NCBI GenBank assembly: GCA_008932955.1
Contig: WBXE01000116.1
Location: 1-7,471, forward strand
Reading direction: 5' to 3'
Origin: Verrucomicrobiota bacterium
GTDB taxonomy: Bacteria > Verrucomicrobiota > Verrucomicrobiia > Verrucomicrobiales > Akkermansiaceae
Length of the DNA: 7,471 bases
Positions 1 to 5,790 of the stretch are shown here, in pieces; the first letter of the stretch is position 1; the number at the start of each line of letters is the position of its first letter. Made by a program: the position numbers and the translations under genes. The notes under the pieces are model-generated. The model ran no database searches. It saw only the letters and a list, made by a program, of their open reading frames with translations, and had not been told where the DNA came from.

Positions 1-45
1 CACCGACTGTCACGAGCACCATTACCCGAAACAGACTTTAGATGA
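1..45 (+). CDS. Possible C-terminal tail of an upstream gene (partial)
   Basis: The first reading frame is open from the window edge to a TGA at 43-45 and would encode the last 14 residues of a protein ending in ...LPETDFR. The stop overlaps the ATG of the NRAMP gene in an ATGA arrangement, which is typical of translationally coupled genes in one operon. Only 14 codons are visible, so an open frame of this length could easily be chance, and no family can be recognised. In related operons a DtxR/MntR-type metal regulator often precedes mntH, but nothing in these residues demonstrates that here. Confidence 0.35.
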   Translation, partial: HRLSRAPLPETDFR

Positions 46-1445
46 AGACGCCAGCCGCCAGCACGCCATCGCAGGATTCGCGCGGCGAAGACCACAGCCT
101 GCCGGAATCCTATCAAACCGTGAGCGTGCCACATGCCAAGGCGGGGTTCTGGCGGCAATGGCGGGCGTTTTCAGGACCGGCCATTCTCATCAGCGTGGGC
201 TACATGGACCCCGGCAACTGGGGCACCGACCTTGCTGCTGGCGCACAGTTTAAATATGACCTGCTGTGGGTCGTGGCGCTGGCCAGCTTCATGGCCGTCA
301 TTCTCCAAATCCTGGCCGCTAGGCTCGGGGTGGCCACCGGCAAGGATCTGGCGCAATGCAGCCGCGATTTCTACCCGCGCTGGATGCGCTGGCCTAACTG
401 GATCACCATGGAATTCGCGGTGGTCGCCACCGACTTGGCAGAAGCACTGGGCAGCGCGGTGGCTTTGAACCTGCTCTTCCACATCCCCATCACCTGGGCG
501 ATTGTCATCACCGCGTTTGACGTGCTGCTGCTGCTGGCCTTGCAGGGCATGGGCATGCGCATGATCGAAGCCCTCATCGGTGTCTTCGTGCTGACCATCG
601 GGGTGTGCTATGGCATCGAGATTTTCGTGTTACCACAGACTCAGCCGGGGTTTGCAGAAATGGCCGGGGCGCTGGTCCGGCCGAATTTGCGCCAGACCGG
701 GATGATGGTGGTAGCCATTGGCATCATCGGCGCGACGGTCATGCCCCACAACCTTTACCTGCATTCGGCGCTGGTCCAGTCGCGCAAGTTCGGCCGCGAT
801 GCAAACTCGCTGCGCACGGCCATCAAGTTCAATACCGTCGACGCCATCGTCGCCCTGACCGTTGCGTTCTTCATCAACGCAGGCATCCTGGTGCTGGCCG
901 CAATGGTTTTCTACGGCAAGGAAAGCGTAGTCGTCGCTGGCGGGCAGGTCGTCGCATTTGCTCAAGACAGCGACTGGATTCGCATCGCCCATCTGACCCT
1001 CGCCCCCTTACTTGGCACGGCGGCGGCGAGCACCTTGTTCGCGGTGGCGTTGCTGGCCAGCGGCCAGAGCAGCACTATCACCGGCACGCTGGCCGGGCAA
1101 GTGGTGATGGAAGGGTTCATGAACTGGCGCATCCGGCCGTGGTTGCGGCGGCTCCTCTCGCGCCTGTTAGCCGTGGTGCCTGCCATTGTCATCATCACCA
1201 TCCGTGGCAGCCGCAGCGTCACCGATCTGGTGAATTTGAGCCAGGTAATCCTCTGCCTCATCTTGCCGTTTACCATGTTTCCGCTACTGCATTTCACCTC
1301 CTCGCGAAAAATCATGGGCCAGTGGCGCAACGGGTGGATTCTGTTGATCCTGGGCTGGTCCAGTGCCATTGTCATCACCGTGATGGATATTTACAGCCTG
1401 CCTGAAGCCCTCACCGATGCTTGGCGAATCATCGTCGGAAAATAA
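42..1445 (+). CDS. mntH: NRAMP-family divalent metal (Mn2+/Fe2+) : H+ symporter
   Basis: This is an inner-membrane transporter of 467 residues. By family knowledge it imports Mn2+, and to some extent Fe2+ and other divalent metals, driven by protons. The diagnostic NRAMP signatures are present. The broken TM1 helix carries D56-P-G-N59 in GYMDPGNW. TM3 carries VATDLAEALGSAVALNLLF near residues 128-146. The broken TM6 helix carries A-T-V-M234-P-H236-N, with the metal-liganding Met and the conserved His. D56, N59 and M234 match the known metal-binding set, so it should be active. A late conserved block, NLSQVILCLILPFTMFPLL, is also present. About 40 hydrophilic residues precede TM1, giving a total longer than E. 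coli MntH (412). The start is bounded by an in-frame TAG at 39-41 immediately before the ATG. The window shows only 41 bases upstream, so no promoter or metal-responsive operator can be judged. A universal stress gene follows 29 bp downstream. Confidence 0.95.
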   Translation: MKTPAASTPSQDSRGEDHSLPESYQTVSVPHAKAGFWRQWRAFSGPAILISVGYMDPGNWGTDLAAGAQFKYDLLWVVALASFMAVILQILAARLGVATGKDLAQCSRDFYPRWMRWPNWITMEFAVVATDLAEALGSAVALNLLFHIPITWAIVITAFDVLLLLALQGMGMRMIEALIGVFVLTIGVCYGIEIFVLPQTQPGFAEMAGALVRPNLRQTGMMVVAIGIIGATVMPHNLYLHSALVQSRKFGRDANSLRTAIKFNTVDAIVALTVAFFINAGILVLAAMVFYGKESVVVAGGQVVAFAQDSDWIRIAHLTLAPLLGTAAASTLFAVALLASGQSSTITGTLAGQVVMEGFMNWRIRPWLRRLLSRLLAVVPAIVIITIRGSRSVTDLVNLSQVILCLILPFTMFPLLHFTSSRKIMGQWRNGWILLILGWSSAIVITVMDIYSLPEALTDAWRIIVGK

Positions 1446-1474
1446 CGCCAACCGTCACCCCCGCCACTCATCCC

Positions 1475-1903
1475 ATGTATCAGAAAATCCTCGTCGCTCT
1501 CGAAAATGGCCCGGCGGATGAGACCATCCTGCCGCATATCGCCGAGCTGGCTCAACACTTCCGCTCCACCCTCCTGCTCTTGCATGTTGCCGATGGCTGG
1601 GCCGCTCGCAACTATAGCAAGTTCGAGTTGGCCGAGTCCGAGGAGATGAAAGACGACCGCGCCTATCTGGAAAAAACCGCCGCCGCCCTGCGGGCCAAAA
1701 ATCTCGTCGTCACCACCCACCTGGCGCTTGGCAATCCACCGACCGAGATATTGAAAACCGCGGCCGCGGAGCAATGTGATTTGATCGCCGTGACCAGTCA
1801 TGGCCACCGCTTGTTCGGTGACCTGTTTCACGGCAGCACCATCACTCAGGTGCGTCACCACACCAATATCCCCCTGCTCGTCCTGCGCGCCAAAAAAATC
1901 TGA
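1475..1903 (+). CDS. Universal stress protein, UspA family (single domain)
   Basis: This 142-residue cytoplasmic protein has one Usp domain. The N-terminal strand KILVALENG is the family's 'ILVAVDGS' element, with Glu10 in place of the usual Asp. The C-terminal nucleotide-loop region reads T107-S-H-G110, nine residues, G120-S121, then a closing strand IPLLVLRAK. The canonical ATP-binding pattern is G-x2-G-x9-G-S/T. Here the second Gly and the final G-S are kept but the first Gly is Thr, so nucleotide binding is plausible rather than certain. The open frame extends upstream to 1421 inside the transporter gene, but homology begins at the Met at 1475, leaving a 29-bp gap. No clear Shine-Dalgarno is visible, so coupling to the preceding gene may help. 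Its position directly after an NRAMP gene suggests a role tied to metal or oxidative stress, which is inference. Confidence 0.9.
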   Translation: MYQKILVALENGPADETILPHIAELAQHFRSTLLLLHVADGWAARNYSKFELAESEEMKDDRAYLEKTAAALRAKNLVVTTHLALGNPPTEILKTAAAEQCDLIAVTSHGHRLFGDLFHGSTITQVRHHTNIPLLVLRAKKI

Positions 1904-1952
1904 CCACTCCGCCACTCGCTGTGCGGCAGTCACTACCTCCAGCCCAAACCGG

Positions 1953-1980
1953 GAGGCTTGTGCCGCTAGCTATGGCGGGC
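1953..1980 (+). other. Small hairpin downstream of the usp gene
   Basis: The 195-base gap between the stress gene and the tRNA contains a small hairpin near 1961-1976 (CCGCTA, loop GCTA, TGGCGG), with six pairs including one G-U. It is followed by G-rich sequence rather than a T-run, so it is at best a weak candidate for the end of the mntH-usp transcript. Nothing else in 1904-2060 looks coding. Confidence 0.25.
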
Positions 1981-2063
1981 GGGCTTGCCAGGCCGTAGTT
2001 TTGAGAGCAATGTTGGGTTAGTTAGACCCGGCTTCGTGCGCCTTGCCGCGCGCTACGCCGTGG

Positions 2064-2100
2064 CAGGCATCATTTGTTGCTGCGCTCCAAACGATGCCTG
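2064..2100 (-). terminator. Hairpin at the 3' end of tRNA-Ser (possible terminator or processing signal)
   Basis: The arms 2064-2076 and 2088-2100 pair over 13 positions. Read on the minus strand, in the direction of tRNA transcription, they form CAGGCATCGTTTG ... CAAATGATGCCTG with one G-U wobble. The loop is 11 nt. The 5' arm begins with the last two bases of the tRNA's CCA tail. No U-run follows, so it is not a classical intrinsic terminator. It could stabilise or delimit the precursor tRNA, or act as a Rho-type or processing signal. Confidence 0.45.
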
Positions 2101-2188
2101 GCGGAGAGGGTGGGATTTGAACCCACGGTGACATCACTGCCACGTCCGATTTCGAATCGGGTGCCATAGACCACTCGACCACCTCTCC
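2099..2188 (-). tRNA. tRNA-Ser (anticodon CGA)
   Basis: Read on the minus strand, the 90-nt gene folds as a class II tRNA. The acceptor stem is GGAGAGG/CCTCTCC with discriminator G and an encoded CCA. The short D stem is GTC/GGC. The anticodon loop TTCGAAA has CGA at positions 34-36. The long variable arm GTGGCA/TGTCAC has six pairs with one G-U. The T arm is GTGGG-TTCAAAT-CCCAC. Long variable arm, discriminator G and CGA anticodon together identify a serine tRNA reading UCG codons. The outermost anticodon-stem pair (27-43) is C-A, a mismatch. The gene stands alone between two plus-strand protein genes. Confidence 0.96.
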
Positions 2189-2203
2189 TTGCTTGGGGGC
2201 GAA

Positions 2204-2231
2204 AAAATAGCAACTCCGACCGGCTTGTAAA
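2204..2231 (-). promoter_or_regulatory. Putative sigma70-type promoter for tRNA-Ser
   Basis: On the minus strand, TTTACA (2226-2231, five of six matches to TTGACA) lies 16 bp upstream of TATTTT (2204-2209, four of six matches to TATAAT). The -10 ends about 15 bases before the tRNA 5' end, which is the expected geometry. A C-rich stretch follows the -10. Assigned by inspection only. Confidence 0.5.
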
Positions 2232-2400
2232 GAGCCGAATCACAGGCCACGAAAAATTTCCCGCTGGCGTGGACAGGCGCGCTGGACCACTGCCCAGGTG
2301 CCGGCGTGAGTCGGTTGAGCATCAAGGGGCTTAGGACTTGCTGAAAACCGCCGAATCACGGCAGGGCAGCGATATATGGCGTTGCGTTGGCCGAATCAGG

Positions 2401-4017
2401 ATGCATAGTGCCCTGGGCATGGCATCATCACCCGACGAAACCCCGCAACTTTTGATTCGCTGTCCGCATTGCGGCCAGCGCTTCAAGGTGGACTCGGTGC
2501 TACGCGAACGCACGGTGGAATGCGGGGCTTGCGAACAAAGGTTTCGCATCAGCGACGAGGTAATTTTGCGCTCGCGCAAATTTTATCCAGGCGAGCACCC
2601 ACAGTTTTCGCTCAACTGTTATCAGCGGGTGCCCATTGTTGCCGCAGTGCCCGAAGGGCTCCAAACCATCAGCTATACAGATCATGCGGACGCATCGAGC
2701 TTTGAGCCGGTGGCTCCGCAACGGATGATCGCCGGGGCGGCGGCAGTGAGCGGAGTGCTGCTCATCGCTCTATTGCTATTTTTCGGGGCGAGCCATGGCG
2801 GAATGCTCGATGGAATGTCCACCACCAATCGCATGCTGATGGCTGGATTCGCCTCGGTGATTGCCACGCTTTTGCTATTTTATGCCAACCCCCACTCGCG
2901 TAAAACGGCACTGCTATTTTCTCTGCTGTGCTGTGGCACGCTGCTGCCGCTGCCGCTGGTGTTCACCGAAGGTGCTGCCGATGCCCCGACTCGTAAGACG
3001 CTGGTAAACGATGAGCCGGCTCTCCACGGGCGGGCTACAGGCGCGAAAACTGACCGCCTCTCCCAACTGCGCCAACTTATCGGCACCGATCCACTCATCA
3101 GCCAGAATGCCAGACTGGCCAAGGAAGGCAGCGGCAGACATGCCTATGGCTTGTGGCTGCGCGGACTTGACGAAAGCAACAAACTGCTGGTGCGCGATTA
3201 CCTATTGCGGGCAACCGCTGCGGAACCATCGTCCCACCCCTATCCACGCGGACACCATGACTATTTGATGGTGGTGACTGGGGTGAGCATGCCGATAGAA
3301 AAACTTGCCGATCTGGCCGCTCCGTTAGGCGAACTGAGCCAAATTTACCGGGACCTTGATGTGATTGAACTCCGGGTAAACAACAGCAATTTTCTCGCCG
3401 GCCCGATAGACAAACTCGCCGACAAAGAGGATCCGGCATTTTACGAACTCAACAAGCGGGAACTTGAATGCATTGACTTGGAGCGCGTGCAAGCCGCCGT
3501 CAAACGCCTGGCGGACGCCCCGCCCAAGCTCTACCGCAATGACATCAGCCGTCGCCTCATCGCCTTGCTCAGGGAAGATGGCGTGGAATTTAAGGAGGAT
3601 TTGTGTCGGGCGCTGATGCGCTGGTCTGACGAAAGCCACTCAGCCGCGGAGGCCGCAGAGGTGGCGCTGCGCAAACTCGTGGCCGCCAAGAAAACCGTGC
3701 CCCGGGAAATGATCGCCTTGCTAGTCAAAGCCAAACGCATCTCCATCATCCCTATCCTTAACAGCTTGTGGCGGGCGGATTCCGGCACCTGGGAACCGTA
3801 CTACATCGAACTGGGCCAGCCGATTGAGGCCACTCTCATCAGCCAGTTTAAGGACCTGAGCGGTGGCTTGCGCTATTCCGCCGCACACATGCTCGGCAAG
3901 GTGGGTGGCAGCGCCAGCTTGTCCGTGCTGGAGACCGCTCGCGCCGGCGCAGATCCGGAACTGCTGGTGCGGATAGAAACCGCAGAGAACGCCATCCGCG
4001 AGCGCCACCGCGAGTGA
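2401..4017 (+). CDS. Uncharacterised membrane protein: zinc ribbon, three TM helices, HEAT-like C-terminus
   Basis: I do not recognise a named family. Counting from the ATG at 2401 (538 residues), an N-terminal zinc ribbon has Cys pairs C21-P-H-C24 and C41-G-A-C44, separated by 16 residues. It resembles the small zinc-finger/zinc-ribbon N-terminal motif found on many bacterial membrane proteins. A polar linker leads to three predicted membrane helices at about 110-130, 145-162 and 168-188. About 350 soluble residues follow, charged and helix-rich. The last 50 residues (GLRYSAAHMLGKVGG ... VLETA ... RIETAENAI) look like one or two HEAT/PBS-lyase-type repeats. A role as a scaffold or sensor on the membrane is a guess. 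The start is uncertain. A TTG at 2338 has an AAGGGG eight bases upstream, ATG 2401 has AGG directly before it, and ATG 2419 is also possible. All of these lie before the zinc ribbon. It is a single gene, converging on the AI-2E family gene. Confidence 0.85.
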   Translation: MHSALGMASSPDETPQLLIRCPHCGQRFKVDSVLRERTVECGACEQRFRISDEVILRSRKFYPGEHPQFSLNCYQRVPIVAAVPEGLQTISYTDHADASSFEPVAPQRMIAGAAAVSGVLLIALLLFFGASHGGMLDGMSTTNRMLMAGFASVIATLLLFYANPHSRKTALLFSLLCCGTLLPLPLVFTEGAADAPTRKTLVNDEPALHGRATGAKTDRLSQLRQLIGTDPLISQNARLAKEGSGRHAYGLWLRGLDESNKLLVRDYLLRATAAEPSSHPYPRGHHDYLMVVTGVSMPIEKLADLAAPLGELSQIYRDLDVIELRVNNSNFLAGPIDKLADKEDPAFYELNKRELECIDLERVQAAVKRLADAPPKLYRNDISRRLIALLREDGVEFKEDLCRALMRWSDESHSAAEAAEVALRKLVAAKKTVPREMIALLVKAKRISIIPILNSLWRADSGTWEPYYIELGQPIEATLISQFKDLSGGLRYSAAHMLGKVGGSASLSVLETARAGADPELLVRIETAENAIRERHRE

Positions 4018-4046
4018 ACCCGCGCGCCTTTCGGTTAGGAATTTTC

Positions 4047-4149
4047 AACCACAGATTACACGGATTTTCCAGTTTGGAATGTTTCACCATTTGCAAACTG
4101 CGGAGAAGTTGTAAAATAGGACCTATTTCAATCTGTGAAATCTGTGGTT
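4047..4149. repeat. Nested inverted repeat in the convergent intergenic gap
   Basis: The left arm AACCACAGATTACACGGATT (4047-4066) and the right arm at 4130-4149 are reverse complements over 20 bp with two mismatches, separated by 63 bp. Inside lie a second pair CAGTTTG/CAAACTG (4070-4076, 4094-4100) and a near-perfect palindrome AAATAGG-A-CCTATTT (4114-4128). The arms resemble 'AACCACAGATTACACAGATT'-type repeats that I recall as widespread between genes in several bacterial phyla, including Verrucomicrobiota. That resemblance is from memory. Lying between two gene 3' ends, it could act as a bidirectional transcript end or be a miniature repeat element. No coding sequence is evident in it. 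Confidence 0.7.
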
Positions 4150-4180
4150 AACCTATCCGACTGCTAGGATCCAACTTCGG

Positions 4181-4205
4181 AATTCGGCCTTAACCGAACC
4201 GAATT
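4181..4205 (-). terminator. Short hairpin after the AI-2E family gene
   Basis: AATTCGG (4181-4187) and CCGAATT (4199-4205) are perfect 7-bp complements with an 11-nt loop, 27 bases beyond the minus-strand gene's stop codon. An alternative fold pairs TTCGG (4183-4187) with CCGAA (4194-4198). There is no T-run on either strand, so a terminator role is tentative. Confidence 0.3.
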
Positions 4206-4231
4206 GCCCTTAAACCGTGCGTGGCGGCGGC

Positions 4232-5512
4232 TTACACCAATTGCTCCAGCGCACCGTCTCGCAACTGGCGCTCCCAAATGAAGCGCCGGAATAATACTTT
4301 CACAGCCGCGGTAAACGGCACCGCCAGCAGCGTTCCAACAAAGCCACCCAATACCAGCGACCAAAATAACATCGAAAAAATCACCGTCAACGGGTGCAAC
4401 CCAACCGAATCACCGACAATTTTTGGCGCGGTGACGAGCGAGTTGATTTGTTGGACGCCGATGAAAATCGCCAACACTCCGCCGACGTAGGCCCACGGGC
4501 TCAAGCCGAAGGGTGCCAACCCCTGCGCGTGCAGGTAGCCGATGATGCAGGCGGGCACCATGCACAGGATACTGCCGACGTAAGGGATGACGCCAAGGAT
4601 GGCCATGAAAATACCGATGAGAAAGCCATATGGCAGGTCGTAGATTTCCAGGCCGATGCCCACCAGAATGCCATCGATGAGCGCCACCAATACCTGACCG
4701 CGGAAGAACGCAATGAGGTAGCCGTTGATTTCCTGCAACGTATCGACCAACTCGGTTTTAAAACGCGAGGCTTGCAGCGGCACGTAATCATGCCAGTGAT
4801 CGCGGATCGAGGCGGAATCCTTGAGGAAGAAAAATAGATAGACCGGAACCATAATCATGCCTATAACCAGACCTAACATGCCAAGCACCTTCGACGAACC
4901 TGCCGTGACCCACGCCCACGCGGTCTGAGTGATGACTCCTTGGTATGGGTTGAGCAAACGTCCGCCATTGGTGCGCCAGAAAAATTCCAGCGAACCCGCC
5001 TCCGCCTCGGCTCCCTCGCTATCACTGAGCGGCAGCCCGCCATCCGTCGTTTCAGTCAGAGCCCAACCCAGCAGCCCGCTTGGATAGCGCTTGTGCAAAT
5101 CGTGGAGCGCGCGCGCCAAGGCCGGGGCGAGTTGCCGCGAGTCGTTAGTCTCGGCCGCCGCCGCGGTGGTAACCGGCAGCGCGGCGCTTTCCTTGAGGGC
5201 CATACGACTGCGCTGAATGCCCGCCGACACCGCCGCCGTGAGCATCGCGATACCAATGAGCATCACCACAAACACCGTCACCACCGACCACAGGCGACCT
5301 AGCCCGCGCTTTTCCAAAAAGCACACCACCGGATCCAACAGATAGGCGATAATTCCTGCCACGATCAGCGGGATGAGCACCGGTTGCAGAAAGCCGAAAA
5401 TCGCACCCACCAGCCAAGTGAGCAGCACCAGCAAGGCTCCGAGAATGAGGATCGACAAGCCGGTGGCGGCGTTCCACAGGGATTTTTGTTGGAAACGGGT
5501 CGGATAGGACAT
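4232..5512 (-). CDS. AI-2E family transporter-like membrane protein (PerM/YdiK/TqsA superfamily)
   Basis: This is a polytopic inner-membrane protein of 426 residues counted from the ATG at 5512. Family hallmarks are in order. Two N-terminal helices (about 18-39 and 44-60) end in LLDPVVCFLEKRGLGR, the conserved post-TM2 motif. TM3 lies around 76-96. A long soluble segment spans about 97-205. Further helices include LVIGMIMVPVYLFFFLKD (215-232), GQVLVALIDGILVGIG (272-287), ILGVIPYVGSILCMVP (305-320) and a final block LHPLTVIFSML ... LLAVPFTAAVKVL. Members have been linked to AI-2 export (TqsA) and to Na+/H+ or other ion exchange, so the substrate cannot be assigned. The soluble segment has an Ala- and acidic-rich stretch (AAAAETNDS, SDSEGAEAEAGS). 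The open frame extends to a TTG at 5569, but the extra 19 residues look non-homologous and ATG 5512 gives the usual short N-terminus. No clear ribosome binding site is visible. It is divergent from the helicase gene. Confidence 0.9.
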   Translation of the reverse strand: MSYPTRFQQKSLWNAATGLSILILGALLVLLTWLVGAIFGFLQPVLIPLIVAGIIAYLLDPVVCFLEKRGLGRLWSVVTVFVVMLIGIAMLTAAVSAGIQRSRMALKESAALPVTTAAAAETNDSRQLAPALARALHDLHKRYPSGLLGWALTETTDGGLPLSDSEGAEAEAGSLEFFWRTNGGRLLNPYQGVITQTAWAWVTAGSSKVLGMLGLVIGMIMVPVYLFFFLKDSASIRDHWHDYVPLQASRFKTELVDTLQEINGYLIAFFRGQVLVALIDGILVGIGLEIYDLPYGFLIGIFMAILGVIPYVGSILCMVPACIIGYLHAQGLAPFGLSPWAYVGGVLAIFIGVQQINSLVTAPKIVGDSVGLHPLTVIFSMLFWSLVLGGFVGTLLAVPFTAAVKVLFRRFIWERQLRDGALEQLV

Positions 5513-5528
5513 GGTGGAAAGCAAGCTA

Positions 5529-5556
5529 CCACCAGTGCTTATCAGACAGCCACCAG
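5529..5556. repeat. Direct heptamer repeat upstream of the AI-2E family gene
   Basis: CCACCAG occurs at 5529-5535 and again at 5550-5556, exactly 21 bp apart (two helical turns), 17-44 bp upstream of the chosen ATG. It could be a tandem protein-binding site in the leader. If translation starts at the TTG at 5569, it is simply two Gly-Gly codon pairs. Confidence 0.2.
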
Positions 5557-5585
5557 CTTCCAACGACAAAAAATAAAATTCGCGA

Positions 5586-5612
5586 AGAATAGTTGATGAT
5601 TTTACTTGTCAA
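5586..5612 (-). promoter_or_regulatory. Possible promoter for the AI-2E family gene
   Basis: On the minus strand a perfect TTGACA lies at 5607-5612. The best -10 candidate is TATTCT at 5586-5591, with a short 15-bp spacer. The -35 is convincing and the -10 is not. The pair would give a leader of about 65 bases before the ATG at 5512. Confidence 0.35.
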
Positions 5613-5619
5613 GCCCGTG

Positions 5620-5646
5620 GCTGCGCTTATAGCAGCGCTGCGCAGC
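5620..5646. other. Nested palindrome in the divergent intergenic region
   Basis: GCTGCGC (5620-5626) pairs with GCGCAGC (5640-5646). Overlapping it is a perfect 10-bp palindrome, GCAGCGCTGC (5632-5641). It lies in the 278-bp region between the divergent AI-2E family and helicase genes, so it could bind a dimeric regulator or fold in the helicase leader RNA. The rest of that region shows no clear plus-strand promoter. Confidence 0.3.
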
Positions 5647-5790
5647 AACAATGCTGTCACCGCCCGGCCGTTTGAAAGGCCAGGCCCTTGTCCGGTCTTC
5701 ATTGATGAGAGAGATTGTTTGAGGTTTCTGCTATCGCTCATCACCACGCCAGTCGCCGATCCACGGCTAGAGCTGGCAAATTAGACCACC

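Noticed and set aside
605..1405. Long plus-strand open frame (266 codons) inside the NRAMP gene
   Set aside because: It is in another frame of a clearly conserved transporter. Its His/Arg-rich composition is typical of a shadow frame in GC-rich DNA.
1391..1933. Minus-strand open frame of 180 codons antisense to the usp gene
   Set aside because: Antisense shadow of the Usp gene. The Gly/Gln-rich product has no recognisable motif, while the plus strand encodes a full Usp domain.
1904..2098. Possible small RNA or integron-type attC in the GC-rich spacer
   Set aside because: Only short, unsupported complementarities. No R-site pair and no promoter-terminator arrangement.
2099..2188. tRNA gene as an integration (att) site for a mobile element
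   Set aside because: No integrase is visible and no copy of the tRNA 3' end was seen elsewhere in the window. The neighbouring genes look chromosomal.
4394..4837. Plus-strand open frame of 147 codons antisense to the AI-2E family gene
   Set aside because: Gln/Asp/His-rich antisense shadow of conserved transmembrane segments.
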